Shown here: in pieces, positions 1 to 11,150 of the stretch
How the letters are laid out: each line of letters opens with the position of its first letter
How positions within the stretch are numbered: position 1 is the first letter of the stretch
Assembly: GCF_018294505.1 (NCBI RefSeq)
Contig: NC_057811.1
Span: 409,636,968 to 409,700,967, forward strand
Length of the DNA stretch: 64,000 bases
Reading direction: 5' to 3'
From: Triticum aestivum
Taxonomy: Eukaryota > Streptophyta > Magnoliopsida > Poales > Poaceae
The notes under the pieces: generated by a model
What the model saw: only the letters and a program-made list of their open reading frames with translations
Told to the model about the DNA's origin: nothing
The model's database searches: none
Made by a program: the position numbers and the translations under genes

Positions 1-331
1 CTTTGTGAACCTTTTCATCCATGATTGGCGCTTTCAGTGGCTAATCACTTGCTCAACAAGCCTTCTTACCCATCTTTTTCAAGACAATGATTGGTATACT
101 TCTAGTTAAAACCTGCAAGATGACAGAGAATAGGTCCACCTTCATTTCATTTGCCTGCACTGCAGTCTACCATGCTACGTCTACCAAGAGTTCCATAATA
201 ATACATGTCAATTCTCAGTTTCTCGCACGGCGAACTGTTAAACGGACCAAGAATTGTGATGTCTACAAGACGTTTATCATGAGATGATCGATTATATACT
301 CACTAATAAATGGTTATGTGTTCGTTGTCAG
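1..331 (+). other. Upstream intron/flank of the TTL-like gene
   Basis: No convincing coding segment is seen. The stretch ends in an acceptor-like TTGTCAG at 325-331, directly before codons that match the TPR protein family, so it most likely is the end of an intron. The 5' exons of the gene would lie left of the window. An open frame at 87-287 has no recognisable similarity and I do not count it as a gene. Confidence 0.5.
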
Positions 332-1495
332 ATTAGGAGAACCAGACAAGGCCATAAACTACCTGAAGCAGTCGCCCATGGACTCTGTAAGCGCGGACGT
401 TTCCCGCGCGCAGTCGGTGAAGGGCCGCATCGCCAAGTGCACCGACGCGCGCAAGGTCAGGGACTGGATCACGGTGCTGCAGGAATCGCAGGCCGCCGTC
501 TCCGACGGCGCCGACTGCGCCCCACAGGTCAGTGCCCAGTGGCAGACGAGCACGCTATCGCCTCCTGTAGTGGCGTCAACGTTCCACGACCAGCACGACA
601 GATAGTGAACTTGTACGTGCGTGGCTGACACGACGTACGAACTTGATCTGCCCGACAGGTGATGGCGCTGCAAGCGGAGGCCCTGCTGAAGCTGCAGCGG
701 CACGACGAGGCGGACTCGGCGCTCCGCGGCGCGCCCAGGTTCGGCGTCGACGAGTCCACCAAGTTCTTCGGCACCACCGCCCACGCCTACGTCCTCATGG
801 TCCGAGCCCAGGTCGACATGGCCGCCGGAAGGTTTGTTTGCTTGTTTGTGATCGTGTGGCATGGCACTGCTTGGCGATATGGCGAAATGCTTCTGTGCTG
901 ATCAATGCGTGTACACAAACAAACTCGTCAAGGTTGGAGGAGGCGGTGGCGACGGCGCAGGCGGCGTGCGAGCTGGACCCGGGCAGCCGGGAGGCCGCGA
1001 GCGTGCACCGGCGCGCCAAGGCGGTGGCGACGGCGCGGCAGCGCGGCAACGACCTCTTCAAGGCGTCCAGGTTCGCCGAGGCGTGCGCGGCCTACGGCGA
1101 GGGGCTGGACAAGGGCGAGGCCGGCAGCGCCGTGCTGCTCTGCAACCGCGCCGCGTGCCACGCCAAGCTCGGCCGGCACGAGAAGGCCGTGGAGGACTGC
1201 AGCGGCGCGCTCGCCGTGCGGCCCGGCTACAGCAAGGCCCGCCTCCGGCGAGCCGACTGCAACGTCAAGGTCTTCCATCTTCACATGCTTTCTGCTGCAT
1301 TGTGCGATCGAGCTCGTTTTTTCGTCAGATTTGTTGATTTTTTGGTGCGTGTTGGTGTGCATGCTCGGTCAGCTGGAGAGGTGGGAGGCGTCGTTGAGAG
1401 ACTACCAGGTGCTGATCCAAGAGCTCCCGGAGAACGAAGACGTGAAGAAGGCTCTCGCAGAGGTTGAAGCCAAGATCAAGAGCCAGAGGAATTGA
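332..1495 (+). CDS. TPR protein, TTL1-like (3' exons, no thioredoxin domain)
   Basis: Four exons with GT-AG borders keep one frame: 332-527, 659-831, 933-1269 and 1373-1495 (TGA). The product matches the middle and C-terminal part of plant TPR-repeat thioredoxins of the TTL family, cytosolic scaffold proteins known from Arabidopsis osmotic-stress and brassinosteroid work. Visible landmarks are LGEPDKAINYL, KCTDARKVRDW, QAEALLKLQ, TKFFG...AYVLMVRAQV, then TPR units around RGNDLFKASRFAEACAAYGEG, VLLCNRAACHAKLGRHEKAVEDC and LERWEASLRDYQVLIQELP. Family members normally continue after this point with a thioredoxin-like domain; here the frame stops after KIKSQRN, so this is a Trx-less paralogue or a truncated gene. 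Exons are strongly GC-rich, as is usual for grass genes. The 5' end is outside the window, so the true start cannot be given. The family is clear; whether the gene works is not. Confidence 0.8.
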
Positions 1496-2400
1496 TGGGG
1501 GGTATGCCTCAGCATCGACGTCAGGTAATTGCTCTCAGCTACTCCTCACACTATTCATGCTTCAACTGCCAGTCGGTGGTCTTCACCTAGTCCTAATGAA
1601 AGTGTGCATTAGGATTTAGGAATCAAACGCTGTATTTTTACTACAAAAGGAAGGGCTGCTCTTTCAAGTTGACGAAATCTGTCTTACAAAATTCAGACCC
1701 TACACAGAACGTTGAACAGACAGACTTGCTCGATGCTTATTGTTTGTATACTGAATAGATACTGTCCTAAGATACGTTGCATACTAATACTAGTAGCATC
1801 AAGGTCTCTTCTATTACTTCTTCAACACCAATCATCCAAATGTCGGCCATAAGAAACATACTTCAGTTAGTTCAGCACCTTTATCTTTCTTAATCGTAGT
1901 TGGTTAGGTAGGTGTTAGGGCATCAACTGATGACCACGCGCAGCTGAAAGAAACCAAAGGCGGTTTGAAAACCAGGCAGATTCCTCGCCGGAGCTTATTC
2001 TTTAGAGCAAAGCATCGGCATGCTAGTCGTCGTAGCACTAACCTATCATTTTCTGCAGGTTTGTTCGTCTTTGTCGGCTACCGGAGACCGTTTGCGCAGC
2101 TTGTTTAAGCCAAACCAGTGTGCCTTTTTTGCTTTGTTGTTAAACATACACCGAACTACAGGAAGAGGATGAAGTGATGGAACTGTATATAATACTGCTA
2201 TTCGCTCCATTGTTGTGATGTGTAGTTAGTGGATTTGTTCGGGTGTGGGGCGCCGGTGGTGGCGTCCAGGGCTTCTGAAGTTTGCCTCTGAAACAGAACA
2301 GACGGAACAACTGTACACTGAAATGAATGTTCATTCTAAGCAGGATATGCATGCGTACATCGATGTTGTGTTGTGCTGCCCTATGTGATTACCGGCTGTA
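1496..2400 (+). other. Probable 3' UTR with an intron
   Basis: After the stop at 1495 the sequence reads through a donor-like CAG|GTAATT at 1524/1525, and an acceptor-like TTCTGCAG ends at 2059. A 3' UTR intron would place the stop about 30 nt before the junction. The segment from 2060 to about 2400 is ordinary unique-looking sequence. No other gene is visible. Confidence 0.4.
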
Positions 2401-2609
2401 TGCGAATCATGGTGTGCGCTAGTGTCTAGTGCTCTGCTGGAGTTCAAATTCTCTCCACGGTTTTCAGCTGATAATTTAAAATAAAAATATTTGGTTATCC
2501 AATTTGACAAAAATCACTTACTGCTGTGCATATCTGAACTTATGGATCATGGTTTGTTGCCCCCAAGATGCTTCCAAGTTATGCCTGACACTCTGCACAT
2601 TATATCTCT

Positions 2610-2900
2610 CTCGCCCTCAAGCTCGCCACCGAGCACGGCAGCCACCGGATCAACGCCCATGGCCGGTTCACGCTGGTCCCTCGTCACGGGCAAGCCGGCG
2701 CCGTACAATGTCAGTCACCGAAGTTCCTTCAGTCACACGGGAGAATTTTGGTGCCATCCCTTCGTCAAGAGGGAAGTGCTCGGGAAGTCCGGACTCCGGA
2801 GTACCTCGTGGACGAGTGCTTCGCCGTCCGGTGCGACGTGCGTGTCATCACCACGTTGGCCGTCGCGGATGAGGTCGTGCAGGCGCGTGACCTCGAGAGG
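2610..2900 (+). pseudogene. MATH-domain (MATH-BTB family) gene fragment
   Basis: Read in two frames, this stretch gives pieces typical of the end of the MATH domain of the grass-expanded MATH-BTB family (CUL3 substrate adaptors): HGRFTLV, then VSHRSSFSHTGEFW, FVKREVLGKSG, and after a frame change EYLVDECFAVRCDVRVIT. The order and spacing match the domain's final strands. There is no upstream start, no BTB domain follows, and the frame is broken near 2800, so it is a relic. It is too short to name a particular paralogue. Confidence 0.55.
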
Positions 2901-3059
2901 AGTATTTCACTGTTTTCTTTTTCACGGTGTTGAGGAACACGGCCGGGCCGACAAACCCTAAAACGTCTTCCGCCACGCTAGACCTCCTAGGTCAACCCAT
3001 TGTGGAGACGAACACTCAATCGGAACAGCTTTGGTTTTCCTCGTTCGCTGACCGGTCCA

Positions 3060-3660
3060 TCATTGACCTTTGACCTTTCTGAGAAATTGTGATTACTCTA
3101 AAAAAAGGAATTCACAAAAAATGTTCACGAATTTGAGAAATTCAGGTTTTAAAAAAATTTACAAGTCTAAAAGAGTTTGCGGGATTCAAAAAAGTTTCGT
3201 GGAGTTGAAAAAAGTTCACAAACCCAAAAAAAATTACATGTTCAAAAATATTTTCTGGATTTGAAAAAAGTTCACGAGTTAAAAAATATTGCATGGATAT
3301 AAAAAAAGTTCATGCACTTGATAAAAAAATTCATGGATTCAAAAAAAAGTTCAGATGTTCCGTGGATTTAAAAAAAGTTAACGATTGTGAGGGAAAAAGT
3401 TTAAAAAATTGTTCATGGATTTGAAAACGTTCAAGTATTTGATGAAAAAATGATAAATTTTGAAAAGTTCATGAATTTAAGTTAAAATGTTCCCAAAATT
3501 TTAAAAAAATTCACGGAGAAGTTCATGAATTTGAAAAATGTTTTCAATTTTTTGAAAAAGTTCATGCATTTTAAAAATAAAAGAAGGAAAAGAAACCAAA
3601 CATAAAAAATAAAATAGTAAAAGAAAAGAGAATAAAAAGCGTTCAAAAAAAAGAGAAACC
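3060..3660. repeat. AT-rich degenerate tandem repeat
   Basis: A loosely repeated unit of about 20-30 nt, of the form TTCATGGATTTGAAAAAAGT, recurs through the stretch with many changes, and runs of A are prominent. Such arrays are common in Triticeae intergenic DNA. The open frame at 3070-3264 is a by-product (lysine-rich, repeated) and is not a gene. Confidence 0.7.
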
Positions 3661-3910
3661 CGATTAGAAGCTTTAGAAGGTTCCCAAAACTGGTCGGAAG
3701 CTTCCCAAAATTGGTATCACACTCTGCTTTGGCACACTAGATAGCAGATATTGGTATTGCTGATCCATCTTGTGAGCATGCGCAAATTCCATCTTCCCAA
3801 CCCCCAAACCCTAAAGCATCATCTGAAGGAAATTGGGTACAAACATCTGGGAAAACAAAAAGGGACATGTTGCAAATTACTCACCTGTTGAGCACTAAAA
3901 GCATGTTGAT
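3661..3910. other. Unclassified spacer left of the hAT-like element
   Basis: Unique-looking sequence with no supported gene. One frame (about 3796-3930) gives a short run starting QPPNPKASSEGNW that could be an old coding relic, but I do not recognise it. Confidence 0.3.
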
Positions 3911-4023
3911 GTTGTGGCAATGGGTACCCATTACCCGCGTACCCGGCGGGTAAAAACCCTATTAGGATAAAGGTATGGGATAAAAAATTATCCATGGGTA
4001 TATAAATAGAAAAATATTAAACC

Positions 4024-4542
4024 TGTTGAGGATATAGACCTTAGAGTCACCCGCCAGGAGGGGCCGGGTTACTCATATGGTCATTGCCAGAAACCCGGCG
4101 CCAAGCTTGAAGACGGTGGGCCAAAGATGGGCTTAAGACCCGGATATGGCTTAAAGCCCGTAGTTACAATCATTATCATGGTAGAACTTGTAGTGCAAGG
4201 CAAGGATAGCTGAGAGTCCGAGCCGGACACTCTTATGAGCCGGCCGGGACTCTGAGAGCTGCTGGGCGTCAGCCTCCCTATATAAAGGGACGACCCGGCA
4301 GCGGTTTAGGGACAAGAACAATCTCATCGAGAGCCAGGCATAGCGGTTTAGCTCCCTGGTTATCGAAACCCTAATCAATACCACCTCAAACTGGACGTAG
4401 GCTTTTACCTTCACCGTAAGGGGCCGAACCAGTATAAACCCTCGTATTCCTTGTCCCACTTAACCCCTTTAAGCTTCCTAGCTGCGATGGCTCCACGACT
4501 AAGTCCTAGCTCGAGGACATCTGCCGTGACAATTCCACGACA
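4024..4542 (+). repeat. 5' LTR of outer Tat element
   Basis: It is 519 bp with TG...CA ends. A TATA box (TATATAAA) lies at 4279-4286. An ATG at 4487-4489, near the LTR end, opens the gag frame and reads through the LTR border into the internal domain. The LTR is intact apart from point changes relative to the 3' copy. Confidence 0.95.
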
Positions 4543-7500
4543 GTTGGCGCCCACCGTGGGGCCAGCGCACGGTGGATTTGAGTTCTTGAAGGGCAGCTTC
4601 GAAGGGCTCAAGGGATACGCTGTGGGCCGGATGACCAAGAGTCGTCGCGGCAAGCTCTACATCGACGATGCAAACTGGGGCCCCGACGCCGGCTCAATTG
4701 AGTATGGGTACCGGGTCCCCTTCGGCGGAATTCATGTTTTCATTGGCAAGATTGGCGAGCCGGGCCCTGAGACGGATCTCTGCGCCGATCTCATCGAGAC
4801 GGCCCAGCGTGCACGACCCGCCCGGGCCCGGCCGGCCTTAAGGCATGCTTTTGTGGGGTGTATCCATGGAGGACTCTCTGATCAATCTGGATCGGGTGAT
4901 GAGACGGCCGCCGGCTCTGACGGCGAGTCGGCCACCGATGAGTCAAACTCGTTGTATCAACTTCAAGATGGCAGGCTCATGGGTTGTTCCGATGGTGACA
5001 GTATTCCGGACCTGTTTGAGCCGCCAAGCCGGGTCGGAATCTTTATGGCCGGTGCGCGGCCTGTTCAGAACCCCGCTGCTGGAGCGGGAAACCCGGTGCC
5101 TTCTCCGGCTCAGGTGCTGATGGATCTCACAGACAAGATGACGGCCCTGTTAACCGCCACGGTTGACCCGGCAGATCAAGCTCAGCACGATGCGGAGGTG
5201 GCACAGTTAAAATTGGATCTAGTGAAAGCTAAGGAGGATCTTGCAGCGGAAGGGATCAGGATGGCTGCGGAGAGGGCGGCTCTCGATGCCCAAACTCAGT
5301 TGATCCAGGCGCAGTCCTTCCAACTCACGATGGATCAGAACGCGTCCAATGAGGTCATGAGAAGGAGGCATCAAAAGACCCAATCTCGACTCCCTCCGGT
5401 TTACGATCCACGCAACCTCTTCAACGCGCCAGGTGCAGGGTCTAGTAACCCGCCAGGGGTCATAGTGCCCGGGTCTGGGACCCCTATTCAGCCACAAGTG
5501 ATGGGGCCTCCCCAGGTGCCCCCTGCCCCGCCTTAGTACGTGCCAATACCCCCGGGTCATTATAATAACCCGCTGGAGAACATGGTCGCCGCGGCAGCAC
5601 GGCTGGCGGCTCTCCCGGTCGATGGCGACTCTCCGACGGCTATTGAAACCCGCCGGGTCAGGGAACTCCTTCAGACAGCACTGGCGCAGCAAGAGGCATA
5701 CTCCTACAGCCGGGACAGGATCCACTCGACCCTCGCCCAGGCCGGAGCCCGAGTTACAGCAGACACATGGTCTCAGCGACCGGCTCAAGTAACGTCCGAC
5801 GCCATGACCCGCCCCCTGGCCATGGCCCGGCTCATAATGGAGCCTTTCACGCAGCAGACCAGGACAGAGCACGGCAAGAGGCGGAGCAGATGCCTCAATT
5901 GACGGCTTACCAGACCCCCCGGCTTATCCGACGACTTCCGTCGACGTGGGTATCCCTACCAGGACTGGGGGTGTCCCTTGTTTAGTGCTAGCTATCCGCA
6001 ATGAACTTCTACCCAAGGACTTCAAAGGCCCTAGGAAGGTGCCTAATTACACAGCTGACTTACAACCCGCAGCCTGGATCGAGAGTTACGAGATGGCCAT
6101 GGAACTGCTGGAGGTCAGTGAGGCGGCAATGGCCAAGTACTTCACCATGATGTTAGATGGGACTGCCCGCACTTGGTTGAAAGGGCTACCGCCGAATTCC
6201 ATTGGGTCTTGGGCTGAGCTGAAGGCCCGGTTCATCCAAAACTTCAAGGATACCTGTAGGCAGTCTATGTCAATTGTGGATTTGACTAACTGCAAGCAGC
6301 AGGAAGGTGAGTCTACGACACATTAGGTTCGCCGGGTTAAGGAGATCATGCATTCGTCAGATAAGATGGATGCCGGCTCAACAGTCTTAATGTTGGAGCA
6401 GAATTGTCGTTTTGTGCCCCTGAAGATGAAACTCGGGCGGCTTAAGCGCGACTGCAATGATATGGGTACACTGATGGCGGCTCTTGTCAAGTATGCCGAT
6501 TCTGATGGTACCAAGGACCCCGCTTCAGATGATGAAAGGACAGGGAAGGGAAAGAAGAACGGCAATGGCAAGGGTCCTCAGCATAACCCGGGGAACCAAG
6601 GAGGAGGCAAGTGCAAGGCTGATGGCAGCCTAGAGTTTGTAGCCAACGCCAGCTCACAAGGTAATAACCAGCGACGCAAGGGGAGGCCCCCTCCCCGAGG
6701 CGGCGGGTCAGGCCCGACGCTAGAGCAGCTGTTGAATGAGCCTTGCCCAAGGCATGGTTCTAGAGAGAAGCCAGCGACTCATCTATGGAAGGATTGTGCA
6801 ATCATGAAGGCCTTTAAGAATTACAATGGCCCGGGCGGCGGCTCAGGCGCCGGCGGTTTTCATAGCCCGGGCGGCGGCTCAAATTCTAACCCTCAGAACG
6901 GTCAAGGGGGCTTTAATCAGCAGTCTGGCCAGGGTCATCATCAGCAGCAGGGAGGTTATCAGACCAATCCAAAGCAGCTTAGCGGTGGGCAGTATCATGT
7001 GTTTACCACCAGTCTGTGTAAGCGAGATCAGAAGCTTCATAAGAGGGCTGTGAACACTGTTGAGCCGGCGGTTCCACGCTACTTGCGGTGGTCTGAGTAG
7101 CCTATAGTATGGAGTAGAGAGGATCACCCTCCCCGGGTGGACAACCCGGGTCACTTGGCCTTAGTGGTGGCTCCTCAGGTGGGAGGATATAAGTTCACTA
7201 AGGTGCTCATGGATGGAGGCAGCAGCATCAACATCCTCTATTATGAGACTTTTCGCCGTATGGGGTTGGTTGATAAGAACCTCAGCCAGTCAAACACTAT
7301 CTTCCATGGTGTGGTACCTAGTAAGTCGGCTTATCCAGTCGGCAAGATCGAGTTGGAAGTGGCCTTTGGAGATGAGAACAACTACAGGGTGGAAAAATTG
7401 ACCTTTGAGGTAGTCAAGATAAGAAGTCCGTACCATGCCATATTTGGGCGGCCGGCTTACGCCAAGTTCATGGCACGGCCGTGTTACGTATATTTACAGC

Positions 7501-7790
7501 TCAAGATGCCGGGTCATAATGGGACCATTACGGTTCACGGCAGCCGGAAGCTGGCCTTGGAATGTGAGGAAGGCAATGCAGCTTATGCAGAATCTGTTTG
7601 TGCAACAGAGGAGTTGAAGTTTTACAAAGACAATGTTGACCCAACAGATATGACCTCTCTGAAAAATCCGACTACGGAGCATGAGCCGGCAATGAAATTT
7701 AAGTCGGCTGATGAGACTAAACTTGTTGATTTCGTTCCAGGGGATTCATCTCAGCAATTTAGCATCAGTGCCAATCTGGATCCAAAATAG
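4487..7790 (+). pseudogene. gag-pro: Outer Tat gag-protease (broken)
   Basis: It encodes the capsid precursor and aspartic protease of the outer element. The frame opens at the LTR-located ATG (4487); a second in-frame ATG is at 4631. The gag core (YTADLQPAAWIESYEMAM...LKARFIQNFKDTC) is at about 6046-6450. A Cys/His cluster, CPRHG...THLWKDC, at about 6741-6800 replaces a classical CCHC knuckle. The protease motif VLMDGGSSINILY is at about 7205-7245. Breaks relative to the inner copy are TAG at 5534-5536, two single-base losses near 5731 and 5917 that move the frame twice, TAG at 6324-6326 and TAG at 7098-7100. The TAG at 7788-7790 is shared with the inner copy. The outer gag cannot be made as one protein. 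Confidence 0.9.
4545..4561 (+). promoter_or_regulatory. Primer binding site, outer Tat element
   Basis: TGGCGCCCACCGTGGGG starts two bases after the LTR end, where minus-strand DNA synthesis is primed from a host tRNA 3' end. The inner copy has the identical site at 24925-24941 on the minus strand. I do not assign the tRNA species. Confidence 0.8.
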
Positions 7791-10700
7791 GAAAGCGCGC
7801 TCATCGAGTTCATCCGTGAGAATAGGGACATCTTCACATGGAAACCTTCTGACATGCCAGGTGTACCTAGAGAACTCGCTGAGCACACTCTCAATGTTGA
7901 TCCGAAATTTAAGCCGGTCAGGCAGTTCCTTCGGCGGTTCAATGAGGAGAGGAGGAAAGCTATCGGTGAAGAGGTGGCCCGGCTCTTGGCGGCCGGGTTT
8001 ATTGTTGAAGTCTTTCACCCAGAGTGGTTAGCTAACCCGGTGCTCGTGCTCAAGAAGAACGGCACTTGGCAGATGTGTGTGGACTACACGGACTTAAACA
8101 AGGCGTGTCCGGCTGATCCTTTTGCCCTTCCCCGTATTGATCAAATCATTGATGCTACGGCCGGTTGTGCGCGCTTAAGTTTCCTGGATGCTTATCCCGG
8201 ATATCATCAGATTAAAATGGTAGTTAAGGACCAGGAGAAGACGGCGTTCATCACTCCCTTTGGAGCCTTCTTCTATGTGTCCATGCCCTTTGGACTCAAG
8301 TGTGCACAGGCGACTTATCAGCGTTGCGTGCAGAACTGTCTTCATAAGCAGATTGGGCGCAATGTTCATGCTTATGTGGACGATATTGTGGTTAAATCTA
8401 TAAAGGAGGAAACCCTGATAGATGATTTGGGAGAAACCTTTGATAACTTCCGGGTTTACAAGATGATGCTTAACCCGGCCAAGTGTGTTTTTGGTGTTCC
8501 TGCAGGCAAACTCTTGGGTTTCTTGGTTTTTGACAGAGGCATCGAAGCTAACCCGGAGAAGATCAAGGCCATCACCTCCCTGGCTAAGACCGCGTGTATA
8601 AATGATGTTCAGCGCTTGGCGGGTCGCATCGCTGCCTTAAGCCGGTTTATAAGCCGTTTGGGTGAGAAGGCCATGCCATTATATCAGTTGATGAAGAAAA
8701 CTGATAACTTTGTCTGGAATGATGCTGCTAATACTGGCTTTGAGGATTTGAAGAAGCAGCTGGCAGAGCCTCCAGTCCTTGCTGCTCCGGTTGATAAGGA
8801 GCCCTTATTATTATATGTGGCGGCGAACACACGAGCCGTCAGTGTGGCTATGGTGGTGGAGCGCAAGGAGGAGGGTAAGGAGCATCCGGTTCAGCGGCCG
8901 GTTTATTATGTCAGCGAAGTGCTCATTGAGTCCAAGCAGCGGTATCCGCATTGGCAGAAGCTTGTTTATGGTGTGTTCATGGCGAGCCGGAAACTTAAGC
9001 ATTATTTTCAGGGTCATCCCATCACTGTGGTCAGTTCTGCCCTTCTTGGTGATATCATTCAAAACAGAGAGGCCACAGGGAGAGTGGCTAAGTGGGCTAT
9101 AGAGCTTGGACCTCATGGTCTCAAGTACGTGCCACGCACTGCTGTTAAATCTCAGGCCTTGGTGGATTTCATCAATGACTGGACAGAGTCACAAGTGCCC
9201 GAGCAGAAGCCGGATAACACATATTGGACTATTCACTTTGATGGGTCCAGGCAGTTGGAGGGCTCGGGGGCTGGAGTCGTGTTGGCTTCCCCTAAAGGTG
9301 ACAAGTTCCCTTATGTGCTATAGTTGCTGTTTCCTTGCACTAACAACGCGGCTGAGAACGAGGCCTTGCTCCATGGCCTTCGGATGGCTAAAGAGATGAG
9401 CTTAAGCCGGGTAAGGTTCTTCGGCGACTCAGACTTGGTGGCTCAACAAGTATCAGGAAAGTGGGATTCCAAGGACCCTCTCATGGCGGCTTATCGCCGC
9501 GAAGTTGATGCCATTGCTGGGCACTTTCAGGGTTACCAAGTGGAACACATCGATCGCAGGAAGAACGAGGCGGCTGATGCTTTAAGCCGGCTGGGCTCTC
9601 AGCGAAAACCGGTGCCACCTAACACTTTCCTGGACGTCCTGTATAGCCCTTCTGTTAAGTTGCCTACAGAGGAAGACTTGGCTGTCCCTGACCCGGAGGC
9701 ACGACTGGTGACGGCTCTCCATATCATACCAGACTGGACAATGCCCTATCTGGCTTACATGACCCGGGGCGAGTTGCCTGAGGATGAAACTTTGGCCAGG
9801 CAAATAACCCGGCGGGCTAAGTCAATGATTGTTATCAATGGTGAGTTGCATCACCGCAGTGTTACGGGAGCGTTTCAGCGTTGTGTTTCCCCTGAGGAAG
9901 GTCAAAAGATCTTGCGTGAGATCCATGAAGGGGATTGTGGCCATCACGCCGGCTCAAAGTCTCTTGTGGCCAAGGCTTTTCGTCATGGTTTTTATTGGTT
10001 GACGGCTCATGCTGATGCAGAGGACTTGGTCAGTAAGTGTGATGGCTGCCAAAGGTTTTCGCGACGGGCTCATGTACCGGCTCAAGAGCTGAGGACGATC
10101 CCAATTACTTGGCCCTTTGCGGTCTGGGGGCTGGATATGGTTGGGCCTTTCAAAAGGTCCAAGGATAAGAAGACCCACCTTTTGATGGCAGTTGACAAGT
10201 TTACCAAGTGGGTTGAAGCGGAGCCAGTTAGCAAGTGTGATGCAGCCACGGCGGTTCAGTTTATGAAAAAGGTGATCTTTCGCTATGGTTTTCCGCACAA
10301 CATTATCACTGACAATGGCACCAATCTCTCCAAAGGCGCCATGGAAGAGTTTTGTCAATGAGAGCATATCCGACTTGATGTTTCCTCAGTGGCTCATCCT
10401 CAATCCAATGGTCAAGCTGAGAGAGCTAATCAGGAGATTCTGAAGGGCATCAAGCCCCGGCTTTTGGTCCCTTTGCAACGGACGCCGGGTTGTTGGGTGG
10501 AGGAGTTGCCCTCCGTGTTATGGAGCATCAACACTACTCCTAACAGGTCTACAGGTTTTACGCCTTTCTTCATGGTTTATGGGGCAGAAGCAGTCCTCCC
10601 CAGTGACATCCGTCATGACTCACCTCGAGTGGCGGCTTACGTTGAGGCGGATAATGAACAGGCGCGCCAAGATGCTCTTGACTTGTTGGACGAACAGCGT

Positions 10701-10994
10701 GATGTGGCAGCAGCCCGTTCAGCGATTTACCAACAAGACCTGCGCCGTTATCATAGCCGCCGGGTTAAATCCCGGGTCTTCCAGGAAGGCGATCTCGTGC
10801 TCCGGCTCATCCAGGATCAAACAGATGCACACAAGCTATCCCCGCCTTGGGAAGGGCCCTTTGTGGTCAGCAAGAACTTGCACAACGGGTCATATTACAT
10901 CATTGACATTCGGGAGCACAAAGATTCACGTAAGTCGGAGGAAGAGACCCGTCGGCCGTGGAACATAGCTCAGCTTCGGCCTTACTACGCTTGA
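7791..10994 (+). pseudogene. pol: Outer Tat pol: RT, RNaseH, aRNaseH, integrase (broken)
   Basis: It follows the amber codon at 7788-7790 in the same frame. RT spans about 8040-8600, with FLDAYPGYHQIK and the catalytic YVDD at 8373-8384. The retroviral-type RNaseH region follows at about 8770-9190. The second, archaeal-like RNaseH (IHFDGSRQLEG...GDSDLVAQQ...NEAADALSR) is at about 9226-9590. The integrase has an H-H-C-C zinc motif at about 9935-10050 and DDE residues in WGLDMVGPF (about 10130), ITDNGTN (about 10310) and NGQAERANQ (about 10420). TAG at 9321-9323 cuts the second RNaseH and TGA at 10359-10361 cuts the integrase. No chromodomain is seen after the integrase. Similarity to the inner copy is very high, so function is lost only by these point changes. 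Confidence 0.92.
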
Positions 10995-11051
10995 GCCACC
11001 GGCTCTCATAATGTACATATTTCTCTCAGCCATGTATATATTATGATAAGC

Positions 11052-11057
11052 AATAAA
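11052..11057 (+). terminator. Possible poly(A) signal after outer pol
   Basis: AATAAA lies 58 bases after the pol stop, inside GCAATAAAGC. The inner copy has the same word after its pol stop on the minus strand, near 18440. It may serve the sense transcript, but genomic RNA must run on to the 3' LTR, so its use is uncertain. Confidence 0.35.
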
Positions 11058-11150
11058 GCAGGACCTTTGTCCTTTTTCCTCCTCCAAATATGCACGTGTT
11101 GTTTCCATTGCAAGATTACATGATAACTTGAAGGAGGATCCAGCTTATGA

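Noticed and set aside
359..862. Minus-strand open frame of 167 codons overlapping the TTL-like exons
   Set aside because: It is a shadow of the GC-rich plus-strand exons and crosses an intron; it shows no similarity of its own.
4151..4459. Minus-strand frame of 102 codons in the Tat LTR
   Set aside because: It recurs only because the LTR is present four times; there is no evidence of expression and no known domain.
5219..5872. Minus-strand frame of 217 codons opposite outer gag, and its twin on the plus strand at 23719-24279
   Set aside because: It is conserved only because gag is conserved; no start context, promoter or known domain.
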